64,000 nucleotides of DNA from Sphingobacterium sp. Lineage in GTDB: Bacteria > Bacteroidota > Bacteroidia > Sphingobacteriales > Sphingobacteriaceae. The DNA lies in the NCBI GenBank assembly GCA_031277685.1, contig JAITLV010000126.1, positions 1 through 64,000 of the forward strand, written 5' to 3'. A program made the translations under genes and the position numbers. Below the pieces are notes generated by a model, which ran no database searches, was not told the origin of the DNA, and was given only the letters and a program-made list of their open reading frames with translations. Positions 9,531-18,517 of this stretch are shown one piece after another (position 1 is the first letter of the stretch; each line of letters begins with the position of its first letter).

Positions 9531-12500
9531 TTAAAACCGAATTCCAGCCGAAAATGAGACTGACCGTGCAAAGGGGTAATCTATTCCGCGTTCATTTGTT
9601 ATAGTCGAAAGATGAAAGATATCATTCATATAAGCCCTAAAAGTTACCGAAGAGGCGCGGATCGATCTTAACCAGCCAGCTGTAGTAGTCTCGTATCCAA
9701 CCGAAAATGCCTCACCGACGAGCATATTGTTATCCGCGACAAACCGAGATGAAATGGGTGTCTGGTCTGTATTGGAAATGGCTTTGAATTTTGCCTGATC
9801 CCCCGGTTGCTTCCACCGGTCGTACAATGCCCGTTTATCCTGATTAAGTGCGACATCCCTTGCCGAAATATTTTCTACCTTTTCAAAAAGTGTCTGCATA
9901 AATGATTGTCCCCCCCATCTGTAGCGCAAGTTAACCGAAGCCGAAAAACCCTTGTAGTAGAAGTTGGTACCTAATATTCCTTCGAGGTCGGGATCGCTGT
10001 TTCCCACAACAACTTCATCTCTGTAATCATGCACAAAAGTCTGTTGGTCATTCTTATTCAGGAAGATCTCCCGTCCGGTCGCGGGATCGATACCCAAAGA
10101 CCGCACGGCCCAAAGGTCGGATGGGCTGCCTCCGTCATAATAGCGGATGAGATTACGGCTTTTATTGGCCTCGTTAAAATTGTTCAGCTGATTGCCAATA
10201 TTTTGATATTCTGCTTTTAGCTGTCGCATATTTAGGTTGACACGCCAGTTGAATTGCTCTCTTCGAAGCAAAGTGTAATCACCAGCTATCGTAAAACCAT
10301 GGGTAACCTGTGCGCCCATATTTTTAGCCACAGTATTTACACCTGTAGATGTGGGTAATGAAACAAGCACCAATAAGGGATCTGTACTCTTTACGAAATA
10401 ATCCAGATTGAGGCGAAGCCGGCTTTTAAATGTTGTAAAATCCAGGCCTAAATTGCGGTCCAATGTTGTCTGCCAGCGGAGTCCGCTATTGCCCATATTA
10501 CTGATAATTGTACTCGCCCCAAAGGGATTACGGTTGTCATTATTATAACGGTAAACACGCATTGAAATATAATCGTCGAAATTCTGATTACCGGGATTAC
10601 CAATCGTAGCTCTCAAACGCAATTGATCAATCCAATGAAACTGTTTGAAAAAGCTTTCGTTATGTGCGTTCCAGGCTAAGCCCAAAGACCATATTGTCGA
10701 AAACTGACGTTCGGATCCAAATACCGAAGAACCGTCAGATCTCAAGGTCGCATCCAACAGGTAGCGTTTGTCGTAAGAATAGCCCATATTCATAAAGAAG
10801 CTGGCGCCACGCCGCTTGGATTGCATGTAGTCTGCACGCTGTCCTTCGGGATAGCCTAAAGCGAAATTTGGGTTTGAGAACTCATCATCAATAAACCCTC
10901 GGACCTGATAGCTACTACGTTTGGTAGTGGCCTGCTCCATACGTGCTCCCAGTACCGCATTGAGCATATGTTTGTCTGCGAAGAGTTTCCCATAGGTGAG
11001 ACTAAAATCGCCGTCATAATTCACATTCTTACCATTGTTTTCCTGATAGGATCCTTTTTGTAACTGGTCTGTACCCACAAACTCCACATTAAAGGGCGAG
11101 CGGAATATTTCATCGTGTAAATTTAAACTGCGCAGGCCAAAACGCCCCCTTGCCCGCAACTCGGGCAACATACGCCACTCGATCTCAAAATTATTGGTAA
11201 AGCCCTCGGATCCTTGTGTATTTATATTCAAATTGTTGAGGTCGTAAAAAGGGCTATAAATTGGATCATAACCGGAGCGGGTCGCGCTAAAGTCTTCCAA
11301 TACCATTTTGATATTTCCATTTTCATCGTATTTGCGGTGATATGGATTGGCCCTCGAAAATGTGGAAAAAGGAGAAACTTCTTTATTCGCCACTACATGG
11401 TCAATACTCAATGAATTGGTAAATGATAAATCTCCTTTTCGGTATAAGAGACGAATATTGCCGTTAGTTGTCTTTCGGTCTGAAGCTTTCATGACGCCAT
11501 TGGTGATACCATGGTTAACAGAAACGCTATACCGTAAGCTTTGATCGCCACCTTCTGCAAAAAGTGTATGCCGTTGATTGATCGCAGTGCGCAAGGGTTC
11601 GTTTGCCCAATAGGTATTGACACCGCGACGCACTTCTTTTAAGCGCTCTAAATAATTAGCTTCACTGACGGGATTAGCCCCTAATATAATCTGCCCTTTG
11701 TCATCGAGCATACCATAGAAGCCAGACAACAACTCAAATTGTAATTTTTCTTCAGCATTCATAAGGTTATAGTCGGTGAGGTCTGCAAAGCTAACGCTAC
11801 CATTGAGTGTATAGTTGATCCGTAGCTGTCCGGGTTTAGGGCGTTTTGTCTCAACCACCACCACCCCATTGGCGGCTTTAGAGCCGTAAATGGCCGACGC
11901 GGCGGCATCCTTGAGTAAAGTGATGCTTTCAACACGGTCCATACTCAGATCCGCTATCACGGCCAAGGTACTCTCGAAACCGTCTAAAATAAAAAGTGGC
12001 TGATTTGGGTTGGAACTGTATTCGTCGGTGAGGCCAATCACACTGCTTTTGCCCCTAATCTCGATATCGGGTAAACGATTCGGATCAGATCCAAACTGGT
12101 TATTATCCACAATAGCGAAAGAGGGATCCAAGGTCTTTAGACTCTGTAAAACATTCTGATTGCCGACCATCTTCAGTTCTTTGGCTGTATAAGTGGATGA
12201 AGAGCCCGTAAAACTTTCTTTGTCACGCTGGTAAATTCCTGTAACAACGACATCTTTGATTTCTGTAGCAGCGGCGGGCTCAAGTTTTACTTCAATAAAC
12301 TTTTGACCACTGTAAGCAACTTCTTTAGGTTTCATACCGATGTGACGAAACAGTATGATAAGTTCTTCGTGTTGCATGCCTGTAGCAAGCAACTGAAACT
12401 GCCCTTTTGCATCGGTGGTAGTTACCCTATTTGTTCCCTTTATCTGTACGGTGACACTCTCAATAATCTCACCTGACTCGGCATGGATGACTCTTCCGGT

Positions 12501-12875
12501 AATGCGTTGCTGTTGAGTAGAAATTGTACCGGACTGGATTTTCGAACTGTTTTTTTCTGAATTATAAAAAGAAATCGTCCGATCTTCTACCTGATACGTT
12601 ACAGGCTGATTGCGCGTCACTACACTGAGAAACTGATCCAGTTCCATATTTTTGACGTCTATAGTAAGTGGCACAGTACTGCTTAGGGTATGCTTGGTAC
12701 TGAAAATACTGTAGCCTGTTTGCTGGCGAATGGCTTGAATCACTGCCTCCAGGGAAACATTACGGCCTTTGAAGGTAATTTGTTGTGAATAACTTTTAGC
12801 ACTCACAGCGCATATTCCAGTCAATAGTAAGAATAGTGTAATTCTCATCACTTTTAATAAGTAATTTTTATTCAT
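9531..12875 (-). CDS. SusC/RagA TonB-dependent outer-membrane transporter with STN domain
   Basis: The frame is open to 12938, but Met-22 of that frame (12875) begins a normal signal peptide (MNKNYLLKVMRITLF..., cleaved after VSAKSYS), so I prefer it. That gives about 1114 aa. Order of domains (rough residues): STN secretin/TonB N-terminal domain 30-95, carboxypeptidase-D-like Ig domain 118-205, plug 210-330 with LLKDAAASAIYGSKAANGVVVV, and the 22-strand barrel ending in SFSAGIRF. The STN domain marks a transducing receptor that signals through the FecR and ECF sigma genes immediately upstream. It imports the ligand captured by the adjacent SusD using TonB energy. The missing information is the substrate. 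Confidence 0.93.
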   Translation of the reverse strand: MNKNYLLKVMRITLFLLLTGICAVSAKSYSQQITFKGRNVSLEAVIQAIRQQTGYSIFSTKHTLSSTVPLTIDVKNMELDQFLSVVTRNQPVTYQVEDRTISFYNSEKNSSKIQSGTISTQQQRITGRVIHAESGEIIESVTVQIKGTNRVTTTDAKGQFQLLATGMQHEELIILFRHIGMKPKEVAYSGQKFIEVKLEPAAATEIKDVVVTGIYQRDKESFTGSSSTYTAKELKMVGNQNVLQSLKTLDPSFAIVDNNQFGSDPNRLPDIEIRGKSSVIGLTDEYSSNPNQPLFILDGFESTLAVIADLSMDRVESITLLKDAAASAIYGSKAANGVVVVETKRPKPGQLRINYTLNGSVSFADLTDYNLMNAEEKLQFELLSGFYGMLDDKGQIILGANPVSEANYLERLKEVRRGVNTYWANEPLRTAINQRHTLFAEGGDQSLRYSVSVNHGITNGVMKASDRKTTNGNIRLLYRKGDLSFTNSLSIDHVVANKEVSPFSTFSRANPYHRKYDENGNIKMVLEDFSATRSGYDPIYSPFYDLNNLNINTQGSEGFTNNFEIEWRMLPELRARGRFGLRSLNLHDEIFRSPFNVEFVGTDQLQKGSYQENNGKNVNYDGDFSLTYGKLFADKHMLNAVLGARMEQATTKRSSYQVRGFIDDEFSNPNFALGYPEGQRADYMQSKRRGASFFMNMGYSYDKRYLLDATLRSDGSSVFGSERQFSTIWSLGLAWNAHNESFFKQFHWIDQLRLRATIGNPGNQNFDDYISMRVYRYNNDNRNPFGASTIISNMGNSGLRWQTTLDRNLGLDFTTFKSRLRLNLDYFVKSTDPLLVLVSLPTSTGVNTVAKNMGAQVTHGFTIAGDYTLLRREQFNWRVNLNMRQLKAEYQNIGNQLNNFNEANKSRNLIRYYDGGSPSDLWAVRSLGIDPATGREIFLNKNDQQTFVHDYRDEVVVGNSDPDLEGILGTNFYYKGFSASVNLRYRWGGQSFMQTLFEKVENISARDVALNQDKRALYDRWKQPGDQAKFKAISNTDQTPISSRFVADNNMLVGEAFSVGYETTTAGWLRSIRASSVTFRAYMNDIFHLSTITNERGIDYPFARSVSFSAGIRF

Positions 12876-12948
12876 TAAATTTACGTGGGTTTGGTTAGTG
12901 CAAAATCTGCTAATTGAGTTAGTTTGGTTTTGTTGCAACCGATAATCA

Positions 12949-12974
12949 AAGGAAAGGATGGCCGTCCTTTCCTT
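12949..12974. repeat. Perfect 10-bp hairpin between fecR-like and susC genes
   Basis: Positions 12949-12958 pair perfectly with 12965-12974 (AAGGAAAGGA, 6-nt loop). It lies in the 172-bp gap between the anti-sigma gene and susC. No long T-run follows on the minus strand, so it may be an attenuator, a partial terminator separating the regulator pair from the transport operon, or a processing stem. Confidence 0.5.
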
Positions 12975-13047
12975 CTTTTATACGGCTCTCTTCATGGTCA
13001 ATAGGTCTGTTTCATCATGATCGTTGTTTAGGTAAATAGTTTGTTTT

Positions 13048-14205
13048 TTAATAAATAATAAGCTCTCGCTTGCGGATATCCAGTTGATAACGAACATCTG
13101 CGGCATCTAGCAACCGGAGTACAAGGTTAATTTTTTCATTGCGATAGGCATCCCCCACTAATTCGACGTCTGGTATCTTGCCGTTATATTTAATCGTTAA
13201 ATCATACCAACGACCTATTTCAGCCATTGTCTCTTCAAAGGATTTGCCGTCGAAATTAAATTTGCCTTCCTTCCAGGCAATTTCCATCTGCGCATCCACA
13301 GTTTTTATTTTTGTCAGATTTCCACGGGTGCTAGCCTGTTGCCCCGGGTTCAGAATAATTTTTTGGTCAGCTACATGGATATTGACTTTGCCTTCCAACA
13401 AGGTTGTTTTCACAAATGACTGCGTGGAGTATCCGTTTACATTGAATTGTGTACCGAGGACCTCCACCGTCTGTTGTTCGGTCTTTACGAAAAAAGGAAT
13501 ACGCTGTCCTGTAGTGCTGAACTGTCCTTTTACCATAAAAAATGCTTCTCCATCTAGCTCCACTTCTCTCTCAGTAGATGCGAACTTTGCGGGATAACGT
13601 AATCGTGATTCGGAATTTAACCAGACCTGTGTTCCGTCTGATAAGGTAATGTGATAGACCCCACCCTTGGGAACATATAATTGCAAATCGCTCATCTTAT
13701 CCAGATCGACATTACTAGCTAAGCTTCTTCCGTCTGCATAATGAATCGCACCATCCATAACAATCCCGTCTTGTGCAGTATCTAGCATAACCTTTCGCCC
13801 GTCTTCTAAGAGGAGAACTGCCCGAGGCCCACCGGGCAAAATAGCATCTGAGGAAGACCGCACTGCAAAATCCGGAGATTTAACTTGCTTATTCCTGTTA
13901 ATTCCAAACCATGCCAATGATGAAAGTATCAATAACACGGCTACAGAAGCGGCCCAAAATTTCGCCTGCATCCAATAAACATTGTTTTTATCTACTGGCT
14001 GCTCGATCCTGATCTTGGTGAGCAGACCGTTGAGCATACGCTCACGAATCTGTTCTTTTTGCAAAGGCTCATCAATAACGATGGTCACCTCCTCGTCCGA
14101 ATGACTGTTGTACCATTTCGTCAGTTCGGCCAATTCCTGTGGAGAAATTATACCAGTCTGAAATTTGACTATTAAATCTTCTATATCTCTAAGATCGTTA
14201 TGCAT
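13048..14205 (-). CDS. FecR family anti-sigma factor
   Basis: The 385-aa protein has a cytoplasmic N-terminal DUF4880-like segment (about residues 1-45, DIEDLIVKFQTGIISPQEL), one transmembrane helix (about 85-103, WAASVAVLLILSSLAWFGI) and a periplasmic FecR domain (about 165-290). The FecR domain carries GGVYHITLSDGTQVWLN and EVELDGEAFFMV. A C-terminal DUF4974 region (about 305-385) contains FNFDGKSFEETMAEIGRWYDL. This layout is diagnostic for Bacteroidota FecR proteins that hold an ECF sigma factor until the STN domain of the cognate SusC reports ligand. It lies between the sigma and susC genes. Confidence 0.93.
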   Translation of the reverse strand: MHNDLRDIEDLIVKFQTGIISPQELAELTKWYNSHSDEEVTIVIDEPLQKEQIRERMLNGLLTKIRIEQPVDKNNVYWMQAKFWAASVAVLLILSSLAWFGINRNKQVKSPDFAVRSSSDAILPGGPRAVLLLEDGRKVMLDTAQDGIVMDGAIHYADGRSLASNVDLDKMSDLQLYVPKGGVYHITLSDGTQVWLNSESRLRYPAKFASTEREVELDGEAFFMVKGQFSTTGQRIPFFVKTEQQTVEVLGTQFNVNGYSTQSFVKTTLLEGKVNIHVADQKIILNPGQQASTRGNLTKIKTVDAQMEIAWKEGKFNFDGKSFEETMAEIGRWYDLTIKYNGKIPDVELVGDAYRNEKINLVLRLLDAADVRYQLDIRKRELIIY

Positions 14206-14293
14206 GAATTAAAAATTGGTAGTAAGGGTGTTTCCTATCTAAATAGACAGTAAAAAAGACGGGTAGGGTGAGTCTGCCCAACAATTTTTTTTA

Positions 14294-14884
14294 TTAGCGA
14301 AGGTAAATTGAGAAAAAAACAATGATCGTAAGGAATTCAGTATTGTTTCCTAGGTCTTTTTTCGCTTTTTTAAGATGTGATTTGACCGTATTTTCTGACA
14401 AATTAAGCTTATCAGCGATCTCTTTTGTTGTGAGACCTTCATTTTTGTTCATAACAAAAACGAGCTGACATTGTGGCGGTAGATTTTTAATGGCAACATC
14501 AATCTGTTGTTGGAGCTCCTGAATGATAAGTTTCCGCTCTGGCGAAATCAAATCGATGACATCCTCTTGCTGGCTATACCCTGCTAATTTTTGGCGTTTC
14601 TGCCTATTCTGATAGATGACGTTGAAGGTCTGGTTGCGGACTGCCCGTGCTAGGTAACTGGATAGTTTTTCATTTTGCAAGCTGAAAGTTGAGCGAAGTT
14701 TCCAAAGTTTACAAAGCACATCCTGCACACATTCTTCAGCTTCCTCCAAATTGCCCAAACGATTAAATGCAACAGCCAACATCTTATCCCAGTATCGGTC
14801 ATAAATTTCTATTAACACGCGCTCATCATTGGTATTGAAGAGAGTTAGGAGATCATAGTCGCTATATTTTTTATAATTAAGCAT
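14294..14884 (-). CDS. ECF sigma factor (SusC/FecR-linked)
   Basis: The 196-aa protein has sigma region 2 (about residues 10-80: IYDRYWDKMLAVAFNRLGNLEEAEECVQDV) and region 4 (about 130-180: LTTKEIADKLNLSENTVKSHLKKA helix-turn-helix). Size and motifs match the Bacteroidota ECF subfamily paired with FecR. It heads the locus, 88 bp before the FecR gene, and should switch on susC transcription when the receptor is occupied. The short C-terminal tail (ITIVFFSIYLR) is hydrophobic, as often seen in this subfamily. Confidence 0.92.
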   Translation of the reverse strand: MLNYKKYSDYDLLTLFNTNDERVLIEIYDRYWDKMLAVAFNRLGNLEEAEECVQDVLCKLWKLRSTFSLQNEKLSSYLARAVRNQTFNVIYQNRQKRQKLAGYSQQEDVIDLISPERKLIIQELQQQIDVAIKNLPPQCQLVFVMNKNEGLTTKEIADKLNLSENTVKSHLKKAKKDLGNNTEFLTIIVFFSIYLR

Positions 14885-14901
14885 TTAGGCAGAATGTAAA
14901 G

Positions 14902-14930
14902 CAAAGCTAAAAAAAATCTTCTTATTCAAG
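14902..14930 (-). promoter_or_regulatory. Candidate promoter of the ECF sigma gene
   Basis: On the minus strand TAGCTTTG (14902-14909) fits the -7 consensus TAnnTTTG and ends 17 nt before the ATG. CTTG (14927-14930) lies 17 nt further upstream, slightly closer than the usual 19 nt for a TTTG -33 element. Confidence 0.4.
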
Positions 14931-15038
14931 AATAAAAGCGATAACAATGTATCAGGACTATGTCTTTCTTCACAACTGGATACCTTCAAAGGCTGTATCA
15001 AAAATGTAATGAAGACCAGCTAAACTTTAGAGTACCTT

Positions 15039-15791
15039 CTAGAAATACTTTATAACCGTTTTCATTTTTGAATCTAGTACCGTCACTTCACTGGTTAGAT
15101 CTATGATTTTGGTCAGACAAGTTTTCTTATCCAAAACACAGAATCCACGGGTATGTCCGATCTGACTTGAGTCTTTAGATAATTTTTTACCTTCCACATT
15201 AATTTTATAACCTTGATCGTTCACTTCAAGTAGCGTCATTTTGCTCTCAGTTACAGCACCCGATTGTTCTTCTATCCCTTTTGCAATCCAAGAATCTCCT
15301 ATACTAATTTCATGCTCTGGCAATTCCGTAGCAATATATATACTTTTTTCAAATGGAAAATCTATCTCTTCAGGCAGAGTAATATTAGAGACCGAACCTA
15401 ATTGATTAAGGGAGAAATTGATGGATTTATTGATTAGTTTACCGAAAATTGTATGCATTTGTTTTGATGTCTCATTTGACATTGGCTTTTTGGAGTCATA
15501 ACTCATATTCGTTCCATTAGTATTTACGTTCAATTTGATTTCCGTACATATCACATCACACAAAAATAAGCTATCTTTTTTAGCTGTGTTTGTCATATCA
15601 AATTTAATAGTAAAATCAGTAACCACTTTTTTTCCATTGAAATCCAGTTCGATCAGGCTGACTAAATTTTGTGTGATTTTCTTTGTTACATCAGGGTTAG
15701 CCCGTAGAATATATTTCTCCTGCGCAGACATAGATAATGCGACAAATGTAAATACTGCGAAAAAAAATGTTGTTTTTAGTTTTTTCATCAT
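15039..15791 (-). CDS. Secreted protein, DUF6263-like
   Basis: The 250-aa protein has a signal peptide (cleaved near SMSAQEKYI). It is beta-rich, with 'LRANPDVTKKITQNLVSLIELDF', 'LNQLGSVSNITLPEEIDFP' and a late 'IGDSWIAKGIEE...' segment. This pattern resembles DUF6263 periplasmic proteins that are found singly in Sphingobacteriales. No catalytic residues are visible and the function is unknown. It lies upstream of, and on the same strand as, the sigma gene but is separated by 154 bp with an independent candidate promoter. Confidence 0.6.
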   Translation of the reverse strand: MMKKLKTTFFFAVFTFVALSMSAQEKYILRANPDVTKKITQNLVSLIELDFNGKKVVTDFTIKFDMTNTAKKDSLFLCDVICTEIKLNVNTNGTNMSYDSKKPMSNETSKQMHTIFGKLINKSINFSLNQLGSVSNITLPEEIDFPFEKSIYIATELPEHEISIGDSWIAKGIEEQSGAVTESKMTLLEVNDQGYKINVEGKKLSKDSSQIGHTRGFCVLDKKTCLTKIIDLTSEVTVLDSKMKTVIKYF

Positions 15792-15882
15792 TTGGATTTA
15801 ATTCTAACCGGACAGATAAAAATATAGAAAATATGCCCGAAAGAAAAGGTTTAATTAAAAAAGTATACAAATAAACAAACTA

Positions 15883-16059
15883 TTAGAACAAAGACGTCAA
15901 AGAAACATTCACCGCCCATTCATTAGGAAACAACAAATACATTATTCCCCCGAACATCAGGGAAAAAATACGAAGTCTAAATAGCAAGGGTAAGTAAATA
16001 GTAAGGGTAAGATTCATAAATTGATTCGAGTAACGTATGGGGTACTGTGTAGCATTCAT
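15883..16059 (-). CDS. Possible 58-aa hydrophobic protein
   Basis: An ATG-initiated frame of 58 codons lies in an otherwise empty 340-bp gap. The predicted peptide (MNATQYPIRYSNQFM..., ending VNVSLTSLF) has one long hydrophobic stretch from about residue 16 to 43, so it could be a small membrane peptide or the end of a lost gene. There is no recognised family, and its upstream signals are unclear. It is best treated as hypothetical. Confidence 0.25.
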   Translation of the reverse strand: MNATQYPIRYSNQFMNLTLTIYLPLLFRLRIFSLMFGGIMYLLFPNEWAVNVSLTSLF

Positions 16060-16131
16060 CTTCTTACCTTAAATACGTTTTTCATATGCTCTTGTTTTTC
16101 AATTATTAAATAGATTATTATTTACCCGACT

Positions 16132-16896
16132 TTAATAACAGAAGTTGAATTCGATCAATTTACAATGGTCTGTCCGCCATTTTACCCATTTGGAAATAGG
16201 TTTATAATCTTCGACATAATCACAAGCTGATTTTGGCACTGATCTGATTAACATAGAATCATCCTTTATCTCCAGCACCTGGTACAGGTATTTTCGTTCT
16301 GCCAAACTGACGTTCTGAGCAGGTGCTGTTACTCGTACAAATGCGGATTTGATGTAGTCATCCCAGCTCAAAAAACTATATTGAAGGTCTTTTTTCAGAA
16401 TAAGTTTTCTTTCCCTATTGATATAGACCGTTAAATAGGTGCCGTCCTGATCAGGAGATTCCGAATCAAATTCAAAAATCTGCAGCTCGGCATAAGGTAT
16501 GACCTGCCGGGCGATCACAGTTTTTGGAAGATTAATTTCATAGCCCATAAACTCTCCGTCCACCTTGGGAACTATACTACCATAAAGCGTTTTATCCAGA
16601 TTCAAGATGTCCACCTTCTGATTGATGGATAAATGGACCACTCCACTTCGACGCATGGTATTTTCTGTAAAGAAAGTAATGCCTTTATATTCTGTCATAT
16701 TCAACTGCGATGAGTCTCCTTCTGAGCATTCACCTTCCAGCACCGGGCCAAGCTCTTTGGTGTTTTGTGCATATTCATTCACCACCTTTGACACAGCGAC
16801 ATGCTGAGAACCATTATGACATGAGATAACTATTCCAGTCATGATGCAATAAAAACATAGCGGAATATTCAGCAATTTTCGTTGTTTTCCTTTCAT
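16132..16896 (-). CDS. Putative lipoprotein, unknown function
   Basis: The frame is open to 16926, but the ATG at 16896 (MKGKQRKLL...) gives a better signal: a basic start, a hydrophobic core and VISC as a lipobox. The product is 254 aa. The mature part contains SEGDSSQLNMTEYKGITFF, DGEFMGYEINLPKTVIARQV and ERKYLYQVLEIKDDSMLIRSV, with no family I recognise. An ATTTATAATTCG element lies at 16982-16993, about 86 nt upstream of this start, the same motif seen before three other secreted-protein genes in the window. Confidence 0.6.
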   Translation of the reverse strand: MKGKQRKLLNIPLCFYCIMTGIVISCHNGSQHVAVSKVVNEYAQNTKELGPVLEGECSEGDSSQLNMTEYKGITFFTENTMRRSGVVHLSINQKVDILNLDKTLYGSIVPKVDGEFMGYEINLPKTVIARQVIPYAELQIFEFDSESPDQDGTYLTVYINRERKLILKKDLQYSFLSWDDYIKSAFVRVTAPAQNVSLAERKYLYQVLEIKDDSMLIRSVPKSACDYVEDYKPISKWVKWRTDHCKLIEFNFCY

Positions 16897-16981
16897 TGTT
16901 AGTTGCTGTATACGATCTGTTATCATAAAGATAGAAATATTGAAAACTGCAAAAAGAACTGTTTTAATATCCGCCTTGATT

Positions 16982-16993
16982 ATTTATAATTCG
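16982..16993 (-). promoter_or_regulatory. ATTTATAATTCG element upstream of lipoprotein gene
   Basis: This 12-mer (CGAATTATAAAT on the coding strand) is identical to the copies at 36224 and 49366, and one base different from that at 48498. About 37 nt downstream lies TTCTTTTTG, a poor match to the -7 box. A second copy 21 bp upstream, present at the other sites, is not evident here. Confidence 0.35.
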
Positions 16994-17179
16994 CTAGACG
17001 CATTCCTTGGCGCAAGCTTTCAGCTTGTTATTAATTTCAATTGGTTCCTTTTGCTTTCAAATAAGGACATCTCTTCTGTATACTTCCATTTACAATTTGC
17101 TGAGATTGGATTACAACACACATTTTGTCCCCCTTAGAACAAGGTAATTTGCCTATCTGCTCCTTGCCATTTGGTCACT

Positions 17180-17458
17180 TCAAAGCGCTGCAACACAAAT
17201 TGGGCATAGCCTGATATTACGAGCTCGCGAAATGAACTTATGGTGACTTGTCAAATGGGGGGTCAGCATTGAAAAAGGACGCTTGAACAGTATCCAAGCG
17301 GCATAAAGTCCTTGGTAGTCTGGTGTTCTGATTTCAACAACACGGCCTCTTCTTTGGAGGGTGTTCTATAAGTGGTAAATTGTCAAGGTAGGATAGGAAT
17401 CCTCCCGAGAAATTGCCACGAACTCATCGATTATTGAACTAAAGTGTATCACTTTAAA
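17180..17458 (-). pseudogene. Degraded coding sequence of unknown family
   Basis: One frame runs 93 codons with a single internal TAG at 17366. The first part reads like protein (SSIIDEFVAISREDSYPTL) and the second continues with RRGRVVEIRTPDYQGLYAAW. A different frame near the end (17143-17240) also reads plausibly (GYAQFVLQRFEVTKWQGADR). Stops plus frame changes suggest a decayed gene. I do not recognise the family. Its place just downstream of an orphan immunity gene fits an eroded toxin/immunity island. Confidence 0.35.
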
Positions 17459-17609
17459 CTATAATGGTGCTATTGGAATATGGATGAAGACAAAAAAATA
17501 TGTTCTATATTTGAGCAGTGAATTTATACTGTACCAATGAATATTTATCAGCCAAACTTTCTTTATAAGAGAAGTAGATCGAACTAACTAAGTAGATCAT
17601 AATGATTTT

Positions 17610-18305
17610 TCAATGAGCTAGATCGTATGGATAATATTGCTGTTCTTTTAAAAGCTCATCATCCAGGGCCAGGATTTTCACAAGGGCTGCGCTCTCAAAA
17701 CTCCAGTATCCGAAGAAAACCTCATTTTTATTTTTATCATTATCATACCAATAAGCCAGCTTCATTTTTCTATACCAGTAATTATCCAAATATTTTTTTA
17801 ATGTTCCAATATCTTTCATTTCATAGAGGTCTTTCAAAAAACCAAACTTATCAGGATAAGATATTGGAAAACCTGTATTTCTGCCCGATAATTTAGACGA
17901 GATTATTATATCATAGATATAATCTTTATGATTACTATCATCCAAAACAGCAGTGATTTTTTTGTAATCATCCTCATTGATGTCTAATAAATTGCCCAAC
18001 GAGAGCATCCAAAGCATCAGTACATAGTCATCAAATTGGATATTGATCTTGCTGCACTGCCATCCATATTCCAAATTATCTATAGCTTTCAGAAAGTCAT
18101 TCTGAATTTCCGGAATAGGGTACCCTGCCGAGTACTTTGCAATTACGGTATGCATGCTGGTTGTAAAGATCTGCCGTTGTACGGCCGGGATTCTGTCTTC
18201 TCTGGTATCACCGGATTTCAATCCAGCCTCAAAAAATTCTATATCCTCATTATTTAATGCAATAAATTTTTCAAAATACGCTGGATTTTTAAATGTAGTT
18301 CTCAT
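17610..18305 (-). CDS. PoNi-type (DUF1910/DUF1911) immunity protein
   Basis: The 231-aa, mostly helical protein ends with FGYWSFESAALVKILALDD followed by YYPYDLAH. This is the conserved C-terminal block of DUF1911, found in PoNi proteins that neutralise PoNe DNase toxins delivered by type VI or other secretion systems. The N-terminal part (EDIEFFEAGLKSG) fits DUF1910. No intact toxin gene lies beside it. Instead, 33 bp upstream is a 44-codon C-terminal-like fragment and downstream is decayed sequence. It is therefore probably an orphan immunity gene kept for protection against neighbours, or a relic. Assignment rests on the C-terminal motif. Confidence 0.75.
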   Translation of the reverse strand: MRTTFKNPAYFEKFIALNNEDIEFFEAGLKSGDTREDRIPAVQRQIFTTSMHTVIAKYSAGYPIPEIQNDFLKAIDNLEYGWQCSKINIQFDDYVLMLWMLSLGNLLDINEDDYKKITAVLDDSNHKDYIYDIIISSKLSGRNTGFPISYPDKFGFLKDLYEMKDIGTLKKYLDNYWYRKMKLAYWYDNDKNKNEVFFGYWSFESAALVKILALDDELLKEQQYYPYDLAH

Positions 18306-18338
18306 TATCTGCTATATTGGACTTTATGATTACAAATT

Positions 18339-18473
18339 TCAATATTCTTTGTTTCCAGACAGGAATTTTTTGTCTTCGGCCTCACTGAAATACAGGCTAA
18401 AATCTACGCGCCTGAACAGCTTTCCAGGAAATATCTTGGGCAGCCTGGAAAAAGGTGAATGTACTAAAATCAT
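18339..18473 (-). pseudogene. 44-codon remnant upstream of immunity gene
   Basis: The short frame reads RLPKIFPGKLFRRVDFSLYF and then SEAEDKKFLSGNKEY before its stop, which looks like the tail of a real protein. It ends 33 bp before the PoNi-type gene on the same strand, the position where the cognate toxin gene would end. A stop immediately precedes the ATG, so the rest of the gene is absent. Identity as a PoNe toxin tail is a guess from position only. Confidence 0.35.
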
Positions 18474-18517
18474 CCACCTTTAAGACCATTATTTTCTTTT
18501 TTAGAAGCTTACGCTAA

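Larger units (their letters stand above)
16927..17609. other. 683-bp gap with decayed coding sequence
   Basis: No intact gene is present. The middle holds a minus-strand frame broken by an amber codon (see 17180-17458). The right part (17460-17609) contains a direct repeat AAGTAGATC at 17572 and 17591 and nothing else recognised. The gap separates the lipoprotein gene from the orphan PoNi-type gene. Confidence 0.6.

Noticed and set aside
13178..13597. 139-codon frame opposite the FecR gene
   Set aside because: It is antisense to the FecR domain and its cysteine-rich composition is typical of shadow frames.
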